From Thermoplasmata archaeon (lineage in GTDB: Archaea; Thermoplasmatota; Thermoplasmata; Lutacidiplasmatales; UBA184), in NCBI GenBank assembly GCA_030044475.1, contig JASHVP010000106.1, positions 1-12,054 of the forward strand: 12,054 nucleotides of DNA, in the 5' to 3' direction. The notes under the pieces were generated by a model. It saw only the letters and a list, made by a program, of their open reading frames with translations. It was not told the DNA's origin and made no database searches. Positions 6,614-12,054 of the stretch are shown here, one piece after another; positions within the stretch are counted from its first letter, which is position 1; every line of letters starts with the position of its first letter. A program made the position numbers and the translations under genes.

Positions 6614-8458
6614 ATGACGAGCTCCCCGACCTCCCCGGCGCTCCTCGACGAGTTGGGGGACTTCACGACGACGAATCGCCGGATGCTCGTCCTCCTGCCG
6701 TGGGCGCTCCTCATCGGGCTCGCCGCGGCGCTCATCGCCGTCGCGCTGCTGGGGCTGATCGGCCTGTTCACGAACCTGTTCTACTACCAGCGACTCTCGG
6801 TCTCGTTCGTCTCTCCCGCCGGGAACTCGCTCGGTCTCTTGGCGATCGGCGTCCCGCTCCTCGGGGGCCTGATCGTCGGCGGGATGGCGAAGTTCGGCTC
6901 CGAGCGGATCCGGGGCCACGGCATCCCCGAGGCGCTGGAGGCGATCCTCGTCCACAAGAGCGCGATCGAGCCGAAGGTGACCGTGCTGAAGCCGGTGGCG
7001 ACCGCGGTGTCGATCGGTTCCGGAGGACCGTTCGGGGCCGAGGGCCCGATCATCATGACCGCCGGGGCCTTCGGTTCGGTGTTCGGGCAACTGGTCCGGA
7101 TCTCCTCCGCCGAACGCAAGACCCTCCTCGTCGCCGGCGCCGCGGCCGGCATGGCCGCGACGTTCAACACGCCGCTCGCCGCCCTGCTGCTCTCGGTCGA
7201 GCTGCTCCTCTTTGAGTGGAAGCCCCGCAGCCTGATCCCCGTCGGGGTCGCCGTCGCCGCCGCGACAGTCCTTCGGTGGCAGATCCTCGGTTCCGGGCCG
7301 CTCTTCCCGATCCCCACGACCGGCACGCCGACCGCGGTGACGATCGGGTCGGTCCTGGTCCTCGGCCTCGCGGCCGGTGTCGCCTCCGCCCTCCTGACCC
7401 GCGCGGTCTACGCGTCCGAGGACGGCTTCCGTCGGTTGCCGATCCCGTGGGTCTGGTGGCCCGCCCTCGGCGGGATCGCGATCGGGGTCGGGGGCCTCGT
7501 CCAAGCCCGGGCCCTCGGCGTGGGGTACAACTCCATCGATGCGATGCTGCTGGCGCAGCTCGGGCTCACCGTCATCCTCTCACTGCTCATCGTGAAGGCG
7601 GCGATCTGGACGATCTCCCTCGGCTCCGGAACGTCGGGCGGGGTGCTCGCCCCGCTCTTGATCCTCGGGGGGGCGCTCGGAGGGCTGTTCGCGGTCGTGC
7701 TCCCCGGCGGGTCGACGTCGCTGTTCGTCCTCGTCGGAATGGGGGCGATGATCGGCGGGACGATGCGCGCCCCGTTCACGGGCGTCGTCTTCTCGCTCGA
7801 GCTGACCCACGACCTGCCGGCGGTCCTCCCGCTCCTCGTGGCAGCGCTCGCCGCCGACGCGGTCACCGTGCTCGTGATGAAGCGGTCGATCCTCACCGAG
7901 AAGGTCGCCCGGCGGGGCGTCCACGTCGCCCGGGAGTACTCGGTCGACCCGCTCGAACAGATCCCCGTGCGCGCCGTGATGCAACGCGGACTGGTGACGG
8001 TCTCGGCGAACCTGAGCGTCGAGGAGGCGCTCCGCGCGTCGACCCCTTCGGGGAGCCGCGAGGTCGGGATCGCGTTCGAGGACGACGACCACCGGTCGGT
8101 CGGGTTCCTCTCGCGGTCCGACCTTCGGTCGTACGTCGAGCTCGGGGGCGAGCCGAACCGCCGGGCGGTCACGCTCGCGCCCGACCCCACGATCTCCGTC
8201 CTCGCCGACGAGCCGACGCGGGCGGCCGCGGCCCGGCTCGCCCAGGTCGACGGCATGGCCCTCCCCGTGTACGACCGGTCGGACGACCGGCACCTCGTCG
8301 GCTTCGTCAATCGGGAGACCCCGTTCGCCGCTCGCGTCCTCTGGACCGAGAACGAGGAGCGACGCGAGCGCGTCCTCGCCTCGCCGCTGGAGGGGGCCTG
8401 GGAAGGTCTCCGGCGGTGGTTCGGTCGCGACCCCCCGGGCTCGCGCGATGACTCCTGA
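6614..8458 (+). CDS. CLC-family anion channel/transporter with C-terminal CBS domains
   Basis: This is a 614-residue CLC protein. A membrane part (about residues 25-425) carries the selectivity signatures GHGIPEALE (101-109), GSGGPFGAEGP (135-145), GAAAGMAATFNTPLA (175-189) and GSGTSGGVLAPLLILGG (337-353). A cytoplasmic tail holds two CBS-like segments (about 450-515 and 520-580) that usually sense nucleotides. E143 in GAEGP matches the external gating glutamate (E148 in E. coli ClcA). Three other key positions differ: H102 at the Ser107 position, L197 at the internal proton Glu203, and L427 at the Tyr445 position (SILTEKVARRG). Ion specificity and proton coupling are therefore open. The ATG at 6614 is chosen; a GTG at 6605 would add three residues (MPP). 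The gene is divergent from the NDH-2-like gene, and a 131-bp gap separates it from the ABC genes. Confidence 0.93.
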   Translation: MTSSPTSPALLDELGDFTTTNRRMLVLLPWALLIGLAAALIAVALLGLIGLFTNLFYYQRLSVSFVSPAGNSLGLLAIGVPLLGGLIVGGMAKFGSERIRGHGIPEALEAILVHKSAIEPKVTVLKPVATAVSIGSGGPFGAEGPIIMTAGAFGSVFGQLVRISSAERKTLLVAGAAAGMAATFNTPLAALLLSVELLLFEWKPRSLIPVGVAVAAATVLRWQILGSGPLFPIPTTGTPTAVTIGSVLVLGLAAGVASALLTRAVYASEDGFRRLPIPWVWWPALGGIAIGVGGLVQARALGVGYNSIDAMLLAQLGLTVILSLLIVKAAIWTISLGSGTSGGVLAPLLILGGALGGLFAVVLPGGSTSLFVLVGMGAMIGGTMRAPFTGVVFSLELTHDLPAVLPLLVAALAADAVTVLVMKRSILTEKVARRGVHVAREYSVDPLEQIPVRAVMQRGLVTVSANLSVEEALRASTPSGSREVGIAFEDDDHRSVGFLSRSDLRSYVELGGEPNRRAVTLAPDPTISVLADEPTRAAAARLAQVDGMALPVYDRSDDRHLVGFVNRETPFAARVLWTENEERRERVLASPLEGAWEGLRRWFGRDPPGSRDDS

Positions 8459-8554
8459 GAGCTCCCCCCGCGGAGCGAGGACCGGCCGGACGGCCTCTCC
8501 GAAGCGAAAGCGCCAAGCCACTTTCGCCCCCGAACCTGTTCTGCGGACGCGACC

Positions 8555-8561
8555 CTTAGTA
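8555..8561 (+). promoter_or_regulatory. Putative TATA-like element upstream of the ABC exporter operon
   Basis: CTTAGTA in the 131-bp gap after the CLC gene is centred about 32 bases before the ATG at 8590, which would give a leader of only a few bases. No SD precedes this ATG. The pattern resembles that of the other operon-first genes in the window. Confidence 0.4.
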
Positions 8562-8589
8562 CCTGCGCGGGTTCGCCGCTGACCGATCC

Positions 8590-9405
8590 ATGGGGAGTAC
8601 TTCGCCGGCGCCGGTCCTCGAGACTCACGAACTCACCCGAAAATTCGGCGAGCTCACGGCGGTCGACCGGCTGACGCTCTCGGTCCGACCCGCCGAGGTG
8701 TTCGGGCTGCTGGGCCCGAATGGCGCCGGCAAGACGACGACGTTGAAGATGCTCACCACCCTCCTTCCGCCGTCCTCGGGCACGGCGACGGTCGCGGGGT
8801 ACGATATCGTGCGGCAGCCGGCCCGGGTGCGCCGGAGCATCGGCTACGTCCCCCAGCTCATCTCGGCGGACGCCCAGGTCTCCGGCTACGAGAACCTCTG
8901 GGTCTTCGCGCGGCTCTATCGGATCCCCGCGGACGAGCGGGACCGGCGGATCCGCGAGGCGCTCGACTTCATGGGGCTCTCCGTCGTCGCCGACGAGCTC
9001 GTCAAGAACTACTCGGGCGGCATGATCCGTCGTCTGGAGATCGCGCAGACGCTGATGCACCGGCCGCGCGTGCTCTTCATGGACGAGCCGACCGTCGGGC
9101 TCGACCCGCTCGCGCGGGACGCCGTCTGGGAGCAGCTCGGGCGGCTGACCACCCACTTCGGCACGTCGGTCGTCCTGACCACGCATTACATGGAGGAGGC
9201 CGAGCGGCTCTGCGAGCGGCTGGCGATCCTCCATCGCGGCCGGATGGTCGCCCTCGGTACCCCGGCGGAGTTGAAGGCGAGCCTCGGCCGACCGGGTGCG
9301 ACGCTCGAGGAGGTCTTCGCCCACTACGCGGGCGCGGAGATCGAGACGACCGGCAGCTATCGGGAGACCGGGAGGACGCGGCGTGTCGCTGTCCGCCTCG
9401 AGTGA
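8590..9405 (+). CDS. ABC-2 type exporter ATP-binding protein (DrrA/CcmA-like)
   Basis: This 271-residue cytoplasmic ATPase drives an ABC-2 exporter. All ATPase motifs are intact: Walker A GPNGAGKTT (42-50), Q-loop Q89 in GYVPQ, signature YSGGM (141-145), Walker B VLFMDEP (161-167) with catalytic E166, D-loop GLDP (170-173) and the switch H189 (LTTHYMEEAE). This layout, with the HYMEEAE helix and the C-terminal ATLEEVF segment, is typical of the DrrA family, known for antibiotic or lipid export. Substrates in this family vary too much to name one here. The ATG at 8590 gives the expected short N-terminus. The gene overlaps the permease gene by 23 bp, so the two are surely cotranscribed. Confidence 0.93.
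   Translation: MGSTSPAPVLETHELTRKFGELTAVDRLTLSVRPAEVFGLLGPNGAGKTTTLKMLTTLLPPSSGTATVAGYDIVRQPARVRRSIGYVPQLISADAQVSGYENLWVFARLYRIPADERDRRIREALDFMGLSVVADELVKNYSGGMIRRLEIAQTLMHRPRVLFMDEPTVGLDPLARDAVWEQLGRLTTHFGTSVVLTTHYMEEAERLCERLAILHRGRMVALGTPAELKASLGRPGATLEEVFAHYAGAEIETTGSYRETGRTRRVAVRLE
9371..9375 (+). promoter_or_regulatory. Ribosome binding site GGAGG for the ABC permease
   Basis: GGAGG inside the end of the ATPase gene lies 7 bases before the GTG at 9383. It supports that start over the longer open frame upstream, whose Arg/Ser-rich translation is simply the ATPase gene read out of frame. Confidence 0.65.
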
Positions 9406-10216
9406 GGCGGCGGCGACGCCGGGCGCTCCCGGCGTTCTGGACGCGATCGAGGGGGCGATCGGGCAGACCGTCGCGATCATCGGTCACGAGGCCCGCAAGC
9501 TGTCGCACGACCCCTCCGAGCTCCTGCTCCGCGCGGTCCAGCCGGCGCTCTGGCTCGTCGTATTCGGGAGCGTCTTCACCTCGATCCACGCGATCCCGAC
9601 CGGGTCGTACTCGTACCTCCAGTTCCTGACCCCGGGGATCCTGGCCCAGAGCGTCCTGTTCATCGCGATCTTCTACGGGATCGCGTCGATCCGGGAACGC
9701 GAGCTCGGGATCATCACGAAGTTCCTGGTGAGCCCCACCCCGCGCGCGGTCCTCGTCGGGGGCCGGGCGCTGTCCGCGAGCATGCGGGGCCTCTCGCAGG
9801 CAGTCATCGTCGTCGTGCTCGCCACCGCCCTCGGCGTGCGGCTGAACACCGACCCGCTCGCGATCGTCGGGATCGTGGTGGCGATCGTGCTCGGGTCCGC
9901 CCTCTTCTCGACGCTGTCGATGATCATTGCGAGCCTCGTCAAGACCCAGGAGCGGTTCCTCGGGATCGGCCAACTGCTCACGATGCCGCTGTTCTTCGCG
10001 AGCAACGCGATCTACCCGCTCTCCCTGATGCCGTCGTGGCTGCGCCCGATCACCCTCGCGAATCCCCTGACCTACCTGGTCGACGCGCTCCGGGGCCTGA
10101 TGCTCCCCGGGTACTCCGGCGTCTTCCCGGTCGGCGTCGACCTGGCGGTGCTCTTCGCGGTGACGGTCGTCCTGGTGCTGGCCGAGTCCCGGCTGTATCC
10201 GCGCATGGCGCAGTGA
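9383..10216 (+). CDS. ABC-2 type exporter permease (DrrB-like)
   Basis: This 277-residue membrane protein has an N-terminal amphipathic stretch and six hydrophobic segments, as expected of ABC-2 permeases that pair with DrrA-type ATPases. Family features are visible in order: the segment around LLLRAVQPALWLVVFGSVF, the SIRERELGIITKFLVSPTPR coupling region after the second helix, and the NPLTYLVDALRGLMLPG segment before the last helix, which is close to the ABC-2 signature. It ends in a short basic tail (RLYPRMAQ). The GTG start is fixed by GGAGG 7 bases upstream and overlaps the ATPase gene by 23 bp. The partner is certain from context; the cargo is unknown. It converges on the glycine-rich gene across a 52-bp gap. 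Confidence 0.92.
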   Translation: MSLSASSEAAATPGAPGVLDAIEGAIGQTVAIIGHEARKLSHDPSELLLRAVQPALWLVVFGSVFTSIHAIPTGSYSYLQFLTPGILAQSVLFIAIFYGIASIRERELGIITKFLVSPTPRAVLVGGRALSASMRGLSQAVIVVVLATALGVRLNTDPLAIVGIVVAIVLGSALFSTLSMIIASLVKTQERFLGIGQLLTMPLFFASNAIYPLSLMPSWLRPITLANPLTYLVDALRGLMLPGYSGVFPVGVDLAVLFAVTVVLVLAESRLYPRMAQ

Positions 10217-10217
10217 G

Positions 10218-10235
10218 CCGGGGGCCGGCCCCCGG
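10218..10235. repeat. 18-bp perfect GC palindrome between convergent genes
   Basis: CCGGGGGCCGGCCCCCGG is its own reverse complement and begins 2 bases after the permease stop, in the 52-bp gap between two convergent genes. It could fold as a 7-bp GC stem with a 4-base loop on either strand and so slow transcription from both sides. There is no T-run, so it fits neither a bacterial intrinsic terminator nor the usual archaeal T-rich terminator. In DNA this GC-rich some chance palindromes are expected. Confidence 0.4.
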
Positions 10236-10268
10236 GCGACCGGTGCGCCCGATCGTCCGCGGGGGCCC

Positions 10269-12054
10269 CTACTCCTGGTTCGGATACAGCGCGACCCCCG
10301 GGGTTCCGGACGTGCCGATCGCGCCGAACCCTCCGGGCGACCCGACCCCTCCGACGGCCCCGTCCGCCCCGCCGGCCGACGCGTGGGTACCGGCCCCGTT
10401 CTCGCCGCCGGCGCCTCCGAGTCCCGCGACGCCGACCCCGCCGCCCGAGCCGCCGGATCCGGGACAGGCGAGTCCGGCGTAGCAGTCGTCGAGCCCGCCG
10501 GCGCCGGCGACGACGCTGTTGCCGCCGAACACCACGCCGACCTGCTGCGTCACGGCGCTGATGTTGCAGATCGCGCCGTCTTCGCCCGAACCTCCGTGGC
10601 CTCCGTTTCCCGAGCCGCCGCCGGTTCCTCCGTCGCCCCCGTTCCCGCCGTTGCCTCCGTGACCGCCGACGCCTCCGGCGCCGGCCGTCGCTCCGCTGCC
10701 GCCTCCGCCGCCGGCGCCTCCCATGCCGCCGGTTCCCCCGGTGCCACCGGAGCCCCCGGTGCCTCCGGTCCCTCCGACTCCGCCGGCGCCACCTTCGGCG
10801 ACGTCGTAGGTGAACGTATCATCCGTGAGGTAGCTGGTGCCGGAGTCGAGGTAGAGACCGCCGCCGTCCCCGAACCCGCCGCCCCCGCCGGCTCCGCCGG
10901 ATCCGCCGGTCCCTCCGTTGGAACCGTTCCCCCCGTTCCCCGCGACGCCGCCGGCGCCTCCCTTGCCGCCGGTCCCGAGCCCCGCGGCCCCGCCCGCGTA
11001 GCCCCCCGAGCCGCCGACGCCGCCGGTCCCGCCGGTGGATCCGTACACTCCCGAGGTCCCGGACCCCCCGGCCCCTCCCGGACCGCCGAAGGCCCCGTCG
11101 CGCACGAAGGAATCGTTCGTGAGGATCAGCGAAGCCGCCCCGGAGCTGACCCCGCCCCCGACGCTGGGGCCGCCGTTGCCGCCCACACCGGCCGGCTCCG
11201 GGGTGGGGGGCGAGGACGCGTTCGTCCCGTTCGTTCCCCGGCCCCCGGCGCCGCCGGCGCCCCCGTTCTCGGAGGCCCCCGTGCTCACTCCGGAGCCGCC
11301 GTATCCTCCGAGGGCTCCGGCTCCGCCGGCGGTTCCGTACGCCGCCGCGACGTCATACGCGCCAGGGGCGCCCGCTCCTCCGGTCCCGCCGGTCGCGGTG
11401 CAGCTCTCGAACGTCGAGTTGTTCAGCCACAACGGGACACTGCCCCCCTGGGCCACGCACCCCCCGCCGGCCGACCCGCCTCCGCCCCCGGTCATCGAGC
11501 CGTAGAACGGTCCCGTCGGGCCTGGAAGTCCCGCGGCCAGTCCCTTGGCCCCGGCCGCGCCTTTGCCGCCCGCGCCCCCACTCAACGTCGACCCGGACGC
11601 GCCGGAGGCACCGAATCCGCCCATTCCCGCCGGCGCCGCGGGGCCCCCGGCCCCGCCGGCCCCGGGCGTGCCCGCCGTCCCTGCCGCACCCCCGCTCCCG
11701 CCGATGGCGTAACCGCTTTCGAACAGGTCGCCGGAGCCGATCAGCGCTCCGGCCCCGACACAGCCTCCGCTGCTGAGGCCTCCGAGGCCGGAACTCGGAC
11801 CCCCTCCGCCGACGGCTGGATCGCCGCCCGCCGCGCCGTTGGCGCCCGAGTGGCCCGCTCCCCCCAGACCCCCCGGACCGCCGGAACCTCCGGAACCCGT
11901 CGGGGACCCTCCGCTGCCGCCCACGCCCCCGGAGTCGTAGGTGAGGGCCGAGCCTCCCGTTCCACCGTTGGCGCCGGAACCTCCGGCCCCTCCCCCGCCG
12001 CCCATCGCCTCACACGCTTCGAACGTCGAGTCGTTCAGGAAGAGGGTCCCGACG
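10269..12054 (-). CDS. Very glycine-rich, beta-helix-like repeat protein, C-terminal part (5' end outside window)
   Basis: At least 594 residues are present; the frame stays open to the right edge, so the N-terminus is missing. Numbering below starts at the methionine coded at 12003-12005, which need not be the start because it falls within a rung. The composition is dominated by Gly with Ala, Ser, Thr and Asn in GGxGGx patterns resembling mycobacterial PGRS regions. Five short non-glycine rungs interrupt it at about residues 80-103, 181-207, 283-308, 381-406 and 475-504, plus one ending near residue 3. The core pattern is a hydrophobic strand, then N/D-S/T-F, then A-x-GG, as in right-handed parallel beta-helix coils. 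Glycine-rich stretches of 68-77 residues separate them. Several N-x-S/T sequons occur (N195, N196, N259, N262, N297, N360, N481). The C-terminus (GVALYPNQE) has no membrane anchor or sorting motif. A secreted or surface role is inferred; function is unknown. Low complexity makes homology-based naming unreliable. Confidence 0.75.
   Translation of the reverse strand, partial: VGTLFLNDSTFEACEAMGGGGGAGGSGANGGTGGSALTYDSGGVGGSGGSPTGSGGSGGPGGLGGAGHSGANGAAGGDPAVGGGGPSSGLGGLSSGGCVGAGALIGSGDLFESGYAIGGSGGAAGTAGTPGAGGAGGPAAPAGMGGFGASGASGSTLSGGAGGKGAAGAKGLAAGLPGPTGPFYGSMTGGGGGSAGGGCVAQGGSVPLWLNNSTFESCTATGGTGGAGAPGAYDVAAAYGTAGGAGALGGYGGSGVSTGASENGGAGGAGGRGTNGTNASSPPTPEPAGVGGNGGPSVGGGVSSGAASLILTNDSFVRDGAFGGPGGAGGSGTSGVYGSTGGTGGVGGSGGYAGGAAGLGTGGKGGAGGVAGNGGNGSNGGTGGSGGAGGGGGFGDGGGLYLDSGTSYLTDDTFTYDVAEGGAGGVGGTGGTGGSGGTGGTGGMGGAGGGGGSGATAGAGGVGGHGGNGGNGGDGGTGGGSGNGGHGGSGEDGAICNISAVTQQVGVVFGGNSVVAGAGGLDDCYAGLACPGSGGSGGGVGVAGLGGAGGENGAGTHASAGGADGAVGGVGSPGGFGAIGTSGTPGVALYPNQE
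10494..12054 (-). repeat. ~300-bp super-repeat: beta-helix rung plus glycine-rich insertion
   Basis: The conserved aromatic of each rung is encoded at 12021-12023, 11721-11723, 11409-11411, 11106-11108 and 10812-10814, with a Val at the equivalent place near 10512-10514. The spacings are 300, 312, 303, 294 and 300 bp, all multiples of three. At DNA level, 12019-12038 and 11407-11426 match at 19 of 20 bases (612 bp apart, two periods), so some units retain traces of duplication. The intervening DNA is built of GGN-rich codons. Confidence 0.65.

Noticed and set aside
5167..6771. Longer version of the NDH-2-like gene starting near 6771
   Set aside because: The added 128 residues resemble no flavoprotein extension and would overlap the start of the divergent CLC gene. 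The ATG at 6387 matches the family start and has a promoter-like element.
7408..9480. A 690-codon minus-strand open frame
   Set aside because: It is antisense to the CLC and ABC ATPase genes, which have complete family motifs.
10036..11505. Proline-rich open frames on the plus strand (10036-10482 and 11035-11505)
   Set aside because: They are the complement of GGN codons read as PPx. The minus-strand frame has ordered rungs and is open throughout, so it is the better gene.
11494..11530. Collagen-like piece GLPGPTGPF in the glycine-rich protein
   Set aside because: Only about three G-x-y triplets with proline; there is no sustained collagen-type repeat.
1..12054. tRNA/rRNA genes, CRISPR arrays, insertion sequences
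   Set aside because: I looked for cloverleaf arms, evenly spaced identical repeats and transposase motifs on both strands and saw none. The only regular repeat is coding.

Overview
The window is about 12 kb of very GC-rich DNA carrying ten protein genes and no RNA gene, insertion sequence or CRISPR array that I can see. The organism looks like a high-GC archaeon. Several first-in-operon genes have a lone A/T cluster centred roughly 25-35 bases before the start codon and no Shine-Dalgarno (SD) sequence. That spacing fits an archaeal TATA box driving a leaderless or short-leader transcript. Internal operon genes do carry GGAGG. A high-GC member of the Thermoplasmatota is my guess, held loosely, and a bacterium with leaderless genes is not excluded.

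Layout: (1) 1-284, minus strand: N-terminal part of a SPPY-type DNA methyltransferase, cut by the window edge. (2) 408-3236, plus strand: a complete three-gene proton-translocating NAD(P) transhydrogenase operon, pntAA-pntAB-pntB, followed 4 bp later by a GNAT acetyltransferase (3241-3801). (3) 3772-6387, minus strand: a type II NADH dehydrogenase-like flavoprotein and, downstream of it, a polytopic membrane protein resembling GT-C glycosyltransferases; the latter overlaps the GNAT gene tail to tail by 30 bp. (4) 6614-8458, plus strand: a CLC-family anion transporter with C-terminal CBS domains, divergent from the NDH-2-like gene. (5) 8590-10216, plus strand: an ABC-2 exporter pair of DrrA/DrrB type. 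(6) 10269 to the right edge, minus strand: the C-terminal part of a very glycine-rich surface or secreted protein.

The transhydrogenase and the NDH-2-like enzyme suggest a neighbourhood concerned with pyridine-nucleotide balance. The first uses the proton gradient to make NADPH, and the second would oxidise NAD(P)H without pumping. The CLC protein and the ABC exporter are membrane transport genes with no obvious link to that.

The most unusual element is the glycine-rich protein. It is not uniform low-complexity sequence: short beta-helix-like rungs recur about every 100 residues (about 300 bp), separated by 68-77-residue glycine-rich insertions. Three enzymes also have notable residue changes. 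The CLC protein lacks three of the four residues usually tied to Cl-/H+ exchange. The NDH-2-like protein lacks the usual acidic nucleotide-binding residue and half of the quinone motif. The transhydrogenase has the Thermus-type placement of its membrane histidine.
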